From assembly GCF_000350225.1 (NCBI RefSeq), contig NW_005178559.1, positions 232,236-296,235 of the forward strand: 64,000 nucleotides of DNA, given 5' to 3'. The first letter of the stretch is position 1, and every line of letters begins with the position of its first letter. Below are positions 1 through 12,339 of the stretch, piece by piece. The stretch comes from Chondrus crispus (lineage: Eukaryota > Rhodophyta > Florideophyceae > Gigartinales > Gigartinaceae). The position numbers and the translations under genes are program-made. A model generated the notes under the pieces. The model worked only from the letters and a program-made list of their open reading frames with translations, was not told where the DNA came from and ran no database searches.

Positions 1-1743
1 CCTCTTTGTTCGTACTGTAAAGCTTGGAGACTACTTGGTACCTCCTCTTTCCATATACCCTCCTCTCTTATTCTCTATATCTGTATGTCTGTCGTTACGC
101 TTAAATTTTCAAACGCTTTAGCCTATTCGCACAGTAGCTGAATGTATGCAACAGCGTTCTTTGGAATTGGCTCATGGTAGTACAAACGTATTTTGCATTG
201 CAATCTTGAGGCGTTTCGGATACAGTTTCCTTGTAATAATTTAACTGTCTTCTTGGGGTTTAAATCTTTGAAATTGTCGGACCAAACAAGTTCGAGTCAT
301 GAGAAAAAGAATTGCAAAACTCCATGATCCGAGCTTCGGGGTCTGCGTTCTTTGACACTCGTTAACGTGCTATAGCTTTATCAATTGCAGCGGGGTCAAA
401 CGTACTCTACTCTCTCTCAACGAGGCTTCTAATTAATTGATCAATATGGCCAGATGATAGCTGTACCACAGTTTTGACACGGGCGATTTTCCTGAATCGA
501 CCCATAAAATGCATACGTCTCAGCAAGCCAGGGTCTCCTGACTCTTTGAGAGACGCTTTTGTCAAAGAAGGATCTTTGTTCTTGTTCTATGCGATTTCCA
601 GCTCATATCTCTAGCGATCCGGTAGGAACTGTAACAATTTCACTGGGTCCACACTTCTCAAGACTAGGTCCCAAATTGGCTGAGAAATGCTGACGGCTCC
701 ATCCGTCTCAGCCTGACTGGCAACCACGGCGTCCTCTATTGAACTGTCTTCCTCGTGGTCGGAACGTTTCGAAAATCTTCTCGCAGGTGTAGCATAAACA
801 CCCCACTGGCGAAGGGGGGGTTGCTAACAGTTCGACGGTAGACCCGATCGGCGCGAAGGCGGGGGACTCCGTGTGCTTACGAAACCGGACACGAGCCTTG
901 AAGCAGTGTGGTAGAGCGGGTTGGGGTAGGACGCGCGCAAGCGCGAGCGGATCGACGCCTCGACGCCCCGGAGCAGCGCTGTGTGACGTACCAGCGCTGA
1001 CGGGCGGAAGCGGATCCCGTGGCGCTGGCGTGTTGGCGCGTCTCGACCCGTGCGGTTCCCCTCTAACGCGCGCGCTGCGGAGTCGCGCCAACTACAGTAA
1101 GCGGGAGGGTAGCTCGACGGTGGAGGATCTCGACCAAGCTACCATAGTCCCCCTCCGCGGTCAACCTCTCCTAGTATATAATATATAAGGTCGAGTGTCA
1201 TACTATACTACAGTACCGAGCTACAGTAACGTATAGTACTACTGTAAGCAGTGCGGTTCGTCCCGCACTGTCACACTGTCACACTGTCAGCCAATGGGGC
1301 TGACAGCACACGGTTCGTACACGTGTGGAGGCGCGCGCGCGCTGAAAGGTATGCGCGCGTGCACGGTGTAAGGTCCGTACCTTACAGCTTAAATCTAATT
1401 CTAAATCTAATACACAGTGGTCGGCAATTATGGTACAACAGGACCATAAACAAAGAAATTTCTATAATCACGTGACGCCAAAGCAAGAACAAGAAGCTGC
1501 ATTGTAGAAGGCGCCTTACTTATCGATACCTTTTCTCTAGTTGTCTCTATCTTACTTTGTTCTTACGTACTGTACCGTCTACTTGTTCCCCTGGATACTA
1601 GGAGAGCACAGTTCAACAACGCATTACATCATCCCCTCTTTCAGTAATAATTTCTACACCACTCTTTTATTCTTTCTTTGGTCGACAACTAACATGCTCT
1701 TCGCAGCGTAAGTGGTCCACAGCATGGTGTCCACAGATTTTGC
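1..1743. other. No recognisable gene; hairpin-bearing, locally GC-rich stretch
   Basis: No reading frame here resembles a known protein. Positions 700-1150 are GC-rich and give overlapping open frames on both strands, which is expected from composition alone. An AT-rich TATA-like run lies at about 1172-1190, followed by several TACAGTA heptamers (1093, 1209, 1222) and two small hairpins near 1250-1306. The arrangement could be the remains of a long terminal repeat, but I found no partner copy in the window, so this is only a possibility. Confidence 0.5.
1249..1306. repeat. Two adjacent perfect small hairpins
   Basis: CAGTGCGG (1249-1256) pairs with CCGCACTG (1263-1270) across a 6-nt loop. 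CTGTCAGCC (1284-1292) pairs with GGCTGACAG (1298-1306) across a 5-nt loop. Short CACTGT repeats separate them. Their role is unknown; they could be part of a transcript leader or of a mobile element end. Confidence 0.6.
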
Positions 1744-1763
1744 CCTTCTGGGCGGCTCAATTC
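1744..1763 (+). repeat. Left terminal inverted repeat of decayed pogo-like element
   Basis: CCTTCTGGGCGGCTCAATTC, a perfect 20/20 inverted match to 3968-3987. It starts CCTTC, as does the core of the ends of the pogo-like element at 24140-26709. Confidence 0.85.
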
Positions 1764-2129
1764 GAAAATCGGGTATTTTGTAAAATCCCATTTTGGCGTC
1801 CTCCCGCCTTTAAACGTCCGCATCTTCCTCCTAGGCCACCCCTTCCGTTTTTATTGCCCACTGTTCCCCTCTCCAGATTCACGTACCCTCAAAAGAAACG
1901 TTTCGTACCTGCTGTGCACAAACACCATTCTCCATGCGCGCGAAAACAGTTGCGCAGAACCGAAAATTGCGAAATTGAAAGTAGATGGCAAAAACGCGAA
2001 AAGGCATTCGAACCTCTGAGACAAGGTAAGTCTTCTGAAACAGTATCACCGGAACCTGATGTTTCGCTTGCAGCTGTTTACAATATAAAGAGAGCAATCA
2101 ATGGGGATGACCAAGAAGGACTTGAAAAA

Positions 2130-3609
2130 CGCGCCACTCAGAAATGCATTTTCCCGGCAGACGCACTGTTTCCTCAGCGGCTGAAGAGAATCTCATTGTT
2201 GAACGGACTATGGAAGCGACTCAGAAAGGATTTGACATCGACGCCACTGTCATGAAGGCTATTTAGTGGAAGGTAGCAGATGACGGAAGAAAGTCGTATC
2301 GCAACGGTGTGCTTTCCTCAGACATAATACGCTCTTTTCGAGCGTGGCACTGACAATTGACATGTACAACAGGCGAGCAGGTCTCAAGTGCGAGGTATAC
2401 AGTACAAAATCCAGCGCACCATAGCAGTCTCGAAAGCGTCATAAAAAATCTAATGACAGAGTTCGCAGAAGTCTTTTCGGATCCGAGAAAGATTTGGAAC
2501 TGGTAAGAGACGGCTGTGAGCGGTGAGTACGGGCGAAAACTTAAGTATTTCACCACCTCCCATAGTAACCACGGCGTGGAACGAAGAGGAATAAAGGACG
2601 CAGGAAAGCTTTTAAAAGCGGGGATTGCTGTGGCAGCGTGTGGAAACATAGCGCCTCTATTCTTGATTGCATCAGGAAACATGGTGCCTTCGTGGCTCAC
2701 ACCCCTTGCCTCTCACAATTTCATGAGTTCCGACGGTGTGGTTTATTGGCTGTACAACGAAACTTGGTTCCCAAAGAAGCAGCTCTTTGTCACGAAATAC
2801 GGCTCTGTGGACAAGGAGGTAATAAAAACATTGTGCAGCGCATATATAAACATGATCGTAAAACGGTGACAGCGAATGAGTACACACTGCTTCTTGTGGA
2901 TGGGCAAAGTTTGAAGCAAGGCGAAACGTGGCTGAAAGAGTGCGAAAACCTTTGCGTTTCCGGATGTGAAACTACCTGCTAATATTACTTACCGCCTTTA
3001 ACCCTGTGACCAGTCTGGCAAAAAGGGATTCAGCGCATCGTGCGAAAGACACGAAATGAACTTCTAACGATGAATCATTTGTCTTGCGCGAATTACGCTT
3101 TTGAAAATTAGCGTGCTGTAGCAGGGCATCCTCAGTTGACTCCCTACGTTGCCCGAGAGTCATTTGTGGAAGCAGGATTGTGGCCCCTGAGATTTCAGTT
3201 CCAAGACCAATTCAAAACAAGCGAAGCAAGTGAGAACACGCCAACACGTCGTATTTATAAATGTCAAACGCGGATTGGGCATGCTGTGCTGAGTGGCCAC
3301 ATTTCACAGTCGAGATGCAAGTCTAAACAGCTGTTGGATCAAGTCGGAAGACTGAGTAATGGAAGAGAGACGGCACGACGTGCTTTAGAAAAGCTTCAGG
3401 CGCTCCTCAGGGATATATTTAAAGCCAATAAGTTGTTGGATGCACACATGTCTTCGCCAAAGTTTGCTAAAGTTGCGCAAAGAGGGGGCAAATCGAATGC
3501 AGCAAAACCTGCTGCGCGACATCTTCGAGCGCGATCAGAAGAGGACATCTGCATCGAAACCGGACGTGCTGTTATCAATTCCAGAAGCGCCACACGAGAG
3601 TGTACGTAA
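2130..3609 (+). pseudogene. Broken DDE_1/pogo-like transposase
   Basis: Recognised by comparison with the minus-strand transposase at 24369-26407. Shared landmarks are the pre-catalytic segment (KVADDGRKSYRNGV around 2270-2310 against HVAADGRQGWKNGV), the central APLFLIASGN segment around 2645-2675 against APPLFIVAGK, and the C-terminal RESFVEAGLWPLRFQ segment around 3155-3200 against RQSFQKTGLFPFDE. The frame changes several times and in-frame stops occur (for example TAG just after the KAI segment near 2260). The catalytic DGHGS segment is not intact in one frame. The tail (3300-3600) is rich in K and R, like the relative's. This is a dead copy of a cut-and-paste transposase. Confidence 0.7.
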
Positions 3610-3967
3610 GTGCGTACCATTGGCTCTGCATGCAACGAGGACAAAGAAAATCGTGTTCCATTTACGCTCTTGCGCCCTTGCGCAACAGGATTCCTCAGAG
3701 GTTATTTATGATGATTTACGTATTGTTCGTTGGCCCCAGATGCGGGAAGACGGCAATATGAGGCGCACAGGGAGGAGTGTGGACGGTTGAATAGAAACGG
3801 TCGACTCTGGACTATTGCGTTTATCGCATTTTCAATGAAAGTGTTGCGGGCCATTTTATTATTGACCGACCTTCGCAATTCTAGGTTATCTCGAGTGTCT
3901 GGAGTAGCAAGAAAACGTCTTTTTGATTGGTAAATGCAGTGAATTTCGCCTCTCTGCGAATTGTGTA

Positions 3968-3987
3968 GAATTGAGCCGCCCAGAAGG
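3968..3987 (-). repeat. Right terminal inverted repeat of decayed pogo-like element
   Basis: Reverse complement of the left repeat at 1744-1763, 20/20 match. Confidence 0.85.
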
Positions 3988-4697
3988 CTGCAGTATGAGG
4001 TATCATGAAGCCCGACCCTGATCTTGCCACCTCAGTAGGTGGAGGGAGAAGTTAGACTTCAGTACGTATTGTACTTTGTTCTCTCCGGAGAAAGTTGACA
4101 CATTCCGAAACGACACAATACACTGTGTGTTTCTCCAATAGTACTATTTTGTATGAGTGACAAATACTAGATTTGCTTTTTTGCAACCTCAACAACTCTG
4201 TTGAGACAATCACGCTACCTTTGCGTTGGATGCATAATTCATAGAAGGCCGTTCACGATCGAAAGTGATCAGATCTTCTCAGAGGAAACTCCTTCTCGTC
4301 CACCACACCCCCTCCGAGCAACAAAAGACAATGTATCATACTTAAAGCGCAACTGCTCACCGAATGACCATATTTCCAACCAAAAAGATCTCCTCCTCAT
4401 AACCAACCGAACTTCTACTAATCCATTCTGCGCTGCCATCGTTCGTCGGCCACAAAACGCCCCTCCTCTCCTCTTCTACGTCCTTCCTGTACACTTCTCC
4501 TCCCCTCTTCCACACCTCCCGTTCGGACCTCCTCCACGCCTCCGCTCCGCTCCTCTTTGACACCTCCGCAATGCGCTTCCCCCAGATTCGCCTTATTCCC
4601 TCACAACGCACTAGCCGATTGAGCTTTTCGTAGCGCTCAACACCACCTTTGTCACCATACACCAACGCTCCTTTCCAACCCCGGCCTCAGCGCTCCC
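3988..4697. other. No recognisable gene
   Basis: C/T-rich tracts around 4290-4560 create open frames without recognisable domains. This may be the 5' non-coding part of the DDE_Tnp_4 element that follows. I could not find its terminal repeat. Confidence 0.4.
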
Positions 4698-5645
4698 CTG
4701 CGTCTTGAAGAACTTAAGCACTACAACGAGGCTTTAAAACTGTCCGAAGACGACGAAACTGATGAAAGAGAATCCTTGAAATTGGATCAGATCATCCAAG
4801 AAGACGAGGATCGCGCATTAATGAGTGTGACAAATGTTATAGTAATTTAGTTTAATGGGGTGTAAAATAAATTACAGGGCCATGTCTCCTCGCGCTGGAA
4901 TACTGGAAGGGGCTGTAAAACCCTCATCAAGGAGAACGATATCTTTTTATATTGGTCTGTGTACTCACGCATGGGTCAAATGGGGCCTTATGGCAAATCT
5001 CTTCGAGATGAAGCGGCAACGTTTGAGAAAGAGTGACCAGTACGATATCCATTACCTCCAACTTCTTGTAGACGCGCTTTGTGGAATCCCACAGAGAAAA
5101 ATGTGAGTATATAGCGCCTTTTTGCAGATAAAACTTCATTTAAAACATTTGAAATGTGTCTATATGTCACTGACGTAACCTTTTAGCTGAGTTACAAGCC
5201 GGAGGGTTCGGTCGAGGAGGTGAGGACTTTTTTTTCTGGGAAGCACACGCTCTACGGATTCAAAGTTGAAGCTTCTGTGCCCAATGGCATAGCGATATCA
5301 GAAAGTAACCATTACTCGGACTCGGCCTCCGAGATTGAGATTATGAGGGACATACTTCAATTTCCAAATGATGCTCTCTCTAGAGAAAACGGCAGAGGAG
5401 TTGGCAATCATCTATATCGGGCGATAGTTTCAATTGTATCCCAATCGACGGAGAACGCTTTTGGACAACAGGTAAGGATGTATAGAATCGGTAGTACGTG
5501 AAATTATTCTGAAGAATAAGCCCCGTGGTGGTGTTCTGATTGAAGCGGAAAAGCGGGAAAATGCGGCATTCAATGCTGCCAAGCTGGAAGCAGACAGGAT
5601 AAATGTTTAGAATTGTTTTGGTTGTCAAGGTACATTTTGCGCTAT
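4698..5645 (+). pseudogene. DDE_Tnp_4-type transposase, 5' part, split by LTR element R1
   Basis: The plus-strand remains resemble the DDE superfamily endonucleases of the PF13359 (DDE_Tnp_4) type. An acidic open stretch lies at 4698-4850. A WNTGRGCK segment near 4890 is the counterpart of NVGRGRK in the copy at 61-62 kb. FSGKHTLYGFKVEASVPNGI near 5230-5290 is the hallmark core, and KPRGG followed by a DRI-NCFG segment lies near 5530-5640. Frame changes occur between about 4850 and 5220, with an in-frame TAG near 5610. The coding sequence stops exactly where R1 begins and resumes at 11272, so R1 landed in an existing transposase gene. Terminal repeats of this element were not found. Confidence 0.7.
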
Positions 5646-6080
5646 TGTAATGGTAAGTGGTCAAGTGCCTGCGAGCCATTGCCACCTTCCAAATTAGGCA
5701 ACTTTTGATGCCTGTCTGAAACTGGACGACCGCGGCTCCGTGATGCCCCGCCACCGATAGCTCCGAACACAGAACTCCGCGAGGAGTGTCCATGTTCCTC
5801 AGATGCTACCCCCGCAAGCATCATTAAGCATCCTTGTCTTGGAGTCGTGTTGCAACAACACCTCACAGTGGACCAACATATTGCGTGGCATTCAATATAT
5901 TGCGTTGAATGTCCATTACTTTATCTTTACCAGCATTTCCGTTGCCCTACTTAAACATAGTGTCCGTCACAATAAACTGAGGAAGGGTAGGCAACACGGA
6001 GACAATAAATTGAACGATACAGTACGCGGAACTGTACCCCCACTCACTGCGACACCGGCCACGTGGATCGACACGCAACA
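5646..6080 (+). repeat. R1 5' LTR
   Basis: About 99% identical to 10832-11266. The end is set at GCAACA because this yields a plausible 5-bp target duplication; the common sequence runs 4 bp further, to GTTA. The likely primer-binding region, TGGCGCTGCGC, follows at about 6089. Confidence 0.85.
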
Positions 6081-6119
6081 GTTATAACTGGCGCTGCGCA
6101 GTACGGCGGTTCAAGTCAA

Positions 6120-9100
6120 CATGCATGCAGAAGGTGCAAGTTCCGGACCTGTTCCCACCGCGCACCTGTTCGCTCCCATTCAAGCTCTGCGCCTGACCTC
6201 CATATCGCGGAAGGCTAACCAAGACTTCCTAGCGGACCGAGAGGCTTATGAAGACGCCATATCGGCACAGCCGAGTCTCAAGCCTGTCTCTTGGCGTTCC
6301 TGATTTCCTGCCTCATTCCTTCGCTCAATTGTGCGCGCCCGCATATTCAGCGTCGAATTCACAGCTGTCACTCAGCTGACAGACGAGAAGATCAGGTCAA
6401 AGCTCGAGACGTTCGCTGCGGGAACTAAGACTGTCCCTGCAGAAGAAGCCCTCGCGGAAGTCAAGAGGAACGTTCGACTCGATGCCTCCGGGCCTCATGC
6501 ACGCCTACGCGTCATGATGATTTCCGCCTCCTATTTAGAACTGTGCGACAAACGCGGCTGGAAATTCGTCGAGAAGGCTCCCAAGGCAGCTATCTAGCAC
6601 ATTATCTCCGTTTTGCAGCCGCTGCGACTTAAGGAGCATATCAAAGACGCGCTGGAGCTCGAAGAGTCTGTTCTAGAGGACAAATGCTTCGATTTCGTGG
6701 ACTTTCTTTCTGAAAAAGCAGTCATTTTCGAAGAAGTCCACCCGCTTCGAGAGTCTCGCAAGCAGAACCCGGATCAAAAGATATTCCGAAAGAATAACGG
6801 GAAGAGGCCCATGTGCCGTACGCATGCCCCCGGCTCTGGTTATGCAGGCAAGATAAATTCGTCATCCACAGACGAATATACAAGGACGCTTCCGGAATGC
6901 CTCAACTCACAGTGCAAAAAGCGTCATCTCGTCAAGGACTGCCCAGTGACCCCGAAAGAGCTTGCCGAGAAGCTTCTAGAGGACAGACGCAAGGAGAAAG
7001 AGGCTAAAACTACCAGGGTCTCCGCGGTTGTCCGAGAAGGAAGAGCTCTACCGATACTGCCTCGCTTTTATCAGCACAAGTGGCACCAGTCTCTACCAAC
7101 ACCTCGGCAGTCATCGGCACGAGGATTGGCGGACACACCTTCGTCTGCCGCATCCATTCTGGAGCAGATATCGTTGCCATTTCAGAGCCTATCATCAATT
7201 TTCTCGCTTATCAAGGCGTCTACCTCAAAACAATCCGGCCCACGAGTTCCGAATCGAATCAAGCTTTCCACGGACGTTCGGTCCAATCGCAAGGCAAGGT
7301 CAAAATCAACCCGATCCTCCAGACCGTTGCTAGTCCATGCTGCCTTAGCAATATCGAGGCCCAGATCCTTCCGGACGAAAGCAGCTCCGTCAAGCCAGGT
7401 AGCGCCTGCCCTGAGGAAAAATTCCTTGGAAATCCATTTCTAATCCGCTCCGGATTGGATGTCAAGGAGTTCCTCGCCTAGAATATCGATCTACTGGCTT
7501 CTATTGACTACGGAGAAGTCACCGTAGTTGAAGAAGAAACTTCAACTACAGTTGGAAAACTTGGTCTGAAGGTTATCTCGAGTCAAATCGCTTACGGTCC
7601 ACTCGAATCTATCGATCCTGATCGACTTAGGCTCCAATCACCTGTGCTCTATGATCGTGAACGGCGACTTTCCGCTGAAGGATGGCGGTGATATCGACTA
7701 CAAGGATGTGGAAGTTGGCGAACAAGAGGAAGGGGAGCTCAACTCCGCAATTCAAGCCATGACCGACCGAGCCGCAAAGAAGCTACCAAGCGACTTACGT
7801 CATGAAATTAAGGATCTAGTAATGCGGTTCAAGGACATCTTTGGCATTCGACTCGGAAATGATCCGCCAGTGTCAGTTCCACCGATGATTATCGAGTTCG
7901 AGGGCTCCGAGCGCCCTGTTAAGGTCCGCCAGCGCACTTACTTGCCTGATCAGCAAACATTTCTGAAGAAAAAGGTTAGGGAACTGGAGGAAACTGGGTA
8001 CATCTACCGTAATAATTCATCCAAGTGGGCCTGTGCGCCGCTCATCGTTTCGAAGACTGGCAAAGAAGGCTACCGCTTCACTGTCGACCTCCGACCAATT
8101 AACGCTCAAACCAAAAACAACGTTTGGCCAATGCCGCTCTCTGAGCCCTTGCTCGCTCTACTATCAGGCAGCAAGTATTGGTTCAACATCGACTTCATCC
8201 ATGGATACTGACAAATTCCTCTCCACGAAGACTCGCAGGATTGCCAGTCATTCCACACTCCATTTGGTGTCTACACGCCAAAGCGAGTCCTACATGGTGC
8301 CAAAATTTCCGGAATTTATTTTCAAAGGAAGCTATGTTTGGCCATCTCAACCTGCTGATATACATCGATGGTCTGCTTGGCTACGCCAAAACCCATCCCT
8401 AGCTCCTCGAAAAGCTCCGTGATACCTTCGGAATATGTCAAGAAAAGGGACTCAAGCTACACCCCGAGAAATGTGAGCTTGTTGCAACTGAAGTCCAATT
8501 ATGCGGCAGAATCATCAACAAAGACGGAATTAAATTCCATCCTCGGCAATACGAGGCACTCACTTCGATGCCGCCGCCTACGACGGTAGGTGCACTCATG
8601 GAACTCGTCCATGGCGCAAGCCAGATGAGGACCGCGATACCGAATTTCGCAAAGCTCCTCTGCCCGCTCCACAACTTCCTCGAGTCTAACTACACCTTAC
8701 ACAAGACACGTAAGAAGTCACGACTTGTCAATCGCCCTCTCTCGTCATGGGGGGACGAGCATCTTACTGCCTTTACATCCCTCGTTCAAGCAATCAAGGA
8801 GCAGGTCACACTCGCGACCGCTGATCCAACGAAGCGACTCTGCCTATTTACGGACGCTTCTTCTACCCATTGGTCAGGTGTGCTTACGCAAGTCCCGATA
8901 TCTGAGTTCGATTCAGGGAAAGAACCGCAACAGTGGGCTCACCAGCCAATCACCTTCATCTCCCGGACGTTTCGTGGTTCGTCAGTACGCTGGACTACTC
9001 CGGAGAAAGAATCGTATGCTGTCGTAGCATCTGTCATCCGTCTGGCGCATATTCTCGTCGCGGTCCGTGAATTCTCATTGTTTACTGACCACAAGAACAT

Positions 9101-10790
9101 TTTGTACATCCGATTCCAGGCCAATGTAGCAAGGCATATAGTTCACAAGGTTCAGCGCTGAGCTCTCCGTCTCTCTGAGTTCAACTTTACGGTCGATCAT
9201 ATCCCCAGTGAGAATAACGTCTGGGCCGACATGCTCACGAGATGGGCTGCTCCCAGGAATACTTCGTTCCCTGCACGCCACATTTGTGCATTGCGTGTGC
9301 CACTTATATCGTCCACAACCGAAGCACCCGAGCTCCCATCACTTGAAGTCGTAGCGGAGGCGCAGAAGTGTTCTCCTCCACCGTCCGGAACTGGATTCAC
9401 ATTGTCAGACGAATCCGTGCCTACGTGGAAAAATGATCAAGGCAGAATATCCGTTCCTCCTGATGAAGAAGAATTACACCTACACATCTGCGTCGCCGCT
9501 CACTGTGGGCTCGGTGGACATCGTGGTTATACTACCACATGCACTATGATTAAAGAAAAGCTGTATTTGCCAACTATTGACGCTGATGTCAAGGCCTTCG
9601 TGCAAACCTGCCTGGTGTGCCTCCTGTCCGCAAATGGTGACAAGGTCCCTAGACTTCTCAATCATCAGCTCCACGCTGAGCAAGTTGGTGAGCTTCTCCA
9701 CTTCGATTACCTCTACATCGGCGAATCAAGCACACAGGACGAGTACATCTTTATCCTCAAGGATGATCTCTCTGGGTATGTCTACTTGCAGCCATGCAGG
9801 CACGCCAACGCCGAAACCGCGGCCAGTGTGCTGCTTGGGTATTTCACTACGTTCACCCCGGTCCTACGGTGGATTTCGGATCAAGGAAGGCACTTTCAGA
9901 CCGAAATGATGGAGATATTGGCTGCATCTCTTGTCGCGAAGCACCGCTTCTCCACTGCCTATGTTCCGTGGTCAAACGGAACGGTTGAGTCCGTTTGCAA
10001 ACAAGTTCTCCGAGTCATGCTCGTCCTTAGTGTTGAGTTTCGTACGCCGGAGTCCGATTGGCCTAAGACTGTGCCCGCCATTCAGAGCGTCATCAAAACT
10101 CTCTGTCTCGTCGATTAGAAACTCGCTCTCCGATCGAAGTTCATACAGGCATGGGTCCGGGCAGCCCTCTATCGGTGGCTCTGTCTTCTTTTGAAACCCG
10201 TAACATCGCCTCCACAGAACAGACTTCCATCCTACGAAAGCTCCAGATCGAAGGGATGCTTGAAGCTCTGGACAAAATGCACAAGTCGGTTAACGATGCC
10301 CTCACTACATCCTGCACTCAGGCTGTTCATCGCCACAACTAAAAGACACACATAAGCCCATTCAACCCTACCGTGGGGGATTTTGACGTCGTGGCTCGTT
10401 CCTGCGGACCGCGTGCTAAGATGTCTTGCAATTGGGTCGGACCTCGCCGCGTTATCCGAATCATCTCCGACTTCACCGTCGAAGTCGAGCACCTGCTGAC
10501 TTAAGACAAATACGTTCTTCACGTCTCTGGAGTCAAACCGTACCCAGACAGTACTATCGATACTCCTGCTGAAATGTGCGACACTGCCGACTTTACCGAT
10601 CGAGTTTGGTTCGCTGTCGACGAGATCAAGGACGTTCGCAAGCGTCATGACAACTTTGAAGTTCTTGTCGCTTGGAAGGGACTTACTACGGCTGGGGACT
10701 CCTGGGAACCTCTACAAGTCATGTTCGAAGATGTCCCGTCCAAAGTCCGTGACTTCCTCGAGCGCCCCCGCGCTACCGCAGTCGCCTCGA
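6120..10790 (+). pseudogene. R1 gag-pol remains
   Basis: Parts in order, with approximate positions: gag-like region 6120-6870; CCHC-type knuckle near 6895-6945 (CLNSQCKKRHLVKDC); protease-like region 7080-7470; reverse transcriptase 7650-8600 (FTVDLRPINAQT near 8080); RNase H 8780-9160 (LFTDASSTHWSGV); integrase 9230-10120, with an HH-CC zinc domain near 9500-9620 and a catalytic core after it; chromodomain-like segment 10590-10780 (FEVLVAWKG, GDSWEPL). The same parts occur in R2 on the other strand. This is a fossil with several breaks. Confidence 0.85.
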
Positions 10791-10831
10791 GGCCAAGCGT
10801 TCCATCGGCCTCTAAGCTGCCTATGGGGGAC

Positions 10832-11266
10832 TGTAATGCTAAGTGGTCAAGTGCCTGCGAGCCATTGCCACCTTCCAAATTAGGCAACTTTTGATGCCCG
10901 TCTGAAACTGGACGACCGCGGCTCCGTGATGCCCCGCCACCGATAGCTTCGAACACAGAACTCCGCGAGGAGTGTCCATGTTCCTCAGATGCTACCCCCG
11001 CAAGCATCATTAAGCATCCTTGTCTTGGAGTCGTGTCGCACCAACACCTCACAGTGGACCAACATATTGCGTGGCATTCAATATATTGCGTTGAATGTCC
11101 ATTACTTTATCTTTACCAGCATTTCCGTTGCCCTACTTAAACATAGTGTCCGTCACAATAAACTGAGGAAGGGTAGGCAACACGGAGACAATAAATTGAA
11201 CGATACAGTACGCGGAACTGTACCCCCACTCACTGCGACACCGGCCACGTGGATCGACACGCAACA
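10832..11266 (+). repeat. R1 3' LTR
   Basis: Partner of 5646-6080. Directly preceded by the polypurine-type run CTATGGGGGAC. Confidence 0.85.
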
Positions 11267-11271
11267 GTTAT

Positions 11272-12019
11272 CTTGGCCAATAAGTATACACGAGGGAAAG
11301 ACGGGTAAGACTGTACCTTTAGAATGACGGTCGCACTATCTAACGTTCATATCAAATGGCATCCCTTCGGGGATGCTGATGGTAAGACATAGGAGCGATA
11401 AAGTTACTTGTAACGCCTGCATGACGTTGCGGACACATACATTACCAAGCGCAAACGTGCACAAACTGCTTACAGAAAGCGCCAGAAGCGAGCTGTGAAT
11501 CGAAACGTGGGAGGTGGGGCCGCAGTGGACTCTGGGGAGTAATTTGGTGCCGATTCGGATGACGGTTTGTGAGCACTTGATGGTCTTGTGTTTAGATTGT
11601 AATGCTGCCCGTAATCCCATACACTTGTTGATGGTTTGCATATTCCTCATTGGTACACTTTTTGCTCAGTTAGTGCTTTTCCAACCAAAAGCCTCGGTCT
11701 CTGACACACATACTGTTAAAGGTACTAAAAGATTGAGAGCCCACCACAAAAATCTGTCTGATCCACACATATAGTATAAGCCAATATGAAAGGTCTACCT
11801 CTAGCCTAGGCATGACTATGGCAATCTATTCCCACTATGCCTCTTTATACAGTAGTCAATGCTTTCTCGGCACAATTTGTATAACATGTACTCGAGATCG
11901 ATAGAATGAGGTACAGGAGAGTAGAGAGGCCTCATGCAAAAACTCTTGGTGCGCAACTATCAAACACACTATGAAGCCGTATGGCGGTGCATTAGGCATC
12001 TCGTGGAAATGGCTTGAGA
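11272..12019 (+). pseudogene. DDE_Tnp_4 transposase, 3' remnant, then unassigned sequence
   Basis: Directly after R1 the plus strand resumes with LANKYTRGKDG, and shortly after comes ALSNVHIKWHPFGDADG (about 11328-11385). The latter corresponds to GLTNFHIRWKPLRDED of the transposase copy at 61157-62435. An in-frame TAA (about 11310) and a TAG (about 11389) lie in this stretch. Beyond about 11400 I recognise nothing up to the start of R2 at 12025. This remnant and 4698-5645 are the two halves of one interrupted element. Confidence 0.6.
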
Positions 12020-12024
12020 CTAAT

Positions 12025-12329
12025 TGTTGGGTCAGTCGAGGTTGAGGTGGTAGAAGATAGACCGTGAGCTTCAAGGTAAGGCGTTTTGCTCAGCAAGAAA
12101 AGTTGAAGGTTGGTGGCTCGCCTGCCGATTCCGTGCCTTCAGTTTATTGTAGAAGGATGGGCATTTATACTAAATTTCCAAAGGTAGTCAGGGTCAGTTC
12201 GGTCGTGAAATATTCCTCTCCATTTTCAAATCAATGGTCAATTAATACCCGATTGCATTTAGCATTATTTTCATTAGTATGGTCCACGAAATGCATTAAG
12301 GATGTCCATCAGGTTCTCCATGCACAACA
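12025..12329 (-). repeat. R2 3' LTR (left, uninterrupted copy)
   Basis: 305 bp, TGTTGGGTCAG...CACAACA on the plus strand. In element orientation a polypurine-like run, ATAGGGGAC, directly precedes it. This copy serves as the empty site that dates the solo LTR and Harbinger insertions in its partner at 29927-33399. Confidence 0.9.
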
Positions 12330-12339
12330 GTCCCCTATG

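Larger units (their letters stand above)
1744..3987 (+). mobile_element. Decayed pogo-like (DDE_1/CENP-B type) DNA transposon
   Basis: The element is bounded by perfect 20-bp terminal inverted repeats, CCTTCTGGGCGGCTCAATTC at 1744-1763 and its reverse complement at 3968-3987. Between them, on the plus strand, are stretches that match the transposase of the better preserved element at 24140-26709 in the same order. These are a region around 2150-2345 (ending RNGVLSSDIIRSFRAWH), a core around 2600-2700 (APLFLIASGN) and a C-terminal part around 3136-3600. The length of about 2.24 kb is similar to the 2.57 kb relative. A clean TA target duplication is no longer visible. The element looks old and unable to move on its own. 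Confidence 0.75.
5646..11266 (+). mobile_element. R1: Ty3/Gypsy-type LTR retrotransposon with chromodomain, broken
   Basis: A complete-length element with 435-bp LTRs (5646-6080 and 10832-11266) that start TGTAATG and end GCAACA. They differ at only about five places, so the insertion is recent in relative terms. Flanking GCTAT (5641-5645) and GTTAT (11267-11271) look like a 5-bp target duplication with one change. A purine-rich run, CTATGGGGGAC, precedes the 3' LTR. The interior order is gag-like protein, CCHC-type knuckle, protease-like region, reverse transcriptase, RNase H, integrase and a chromodomain-like tail, which is the Ty3/Gypsy order. The coding part is broken in roughly half a dozen or more places. 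It is closely related to R2. Confidence 0.9.

Noticed and set aside
708-1188. Overlapping open frames of about 105-127 codons on both strands
   Set aside because: GC-rich composition, Arg/Pro-rich products, no domain, and overlapping on opposite strands.
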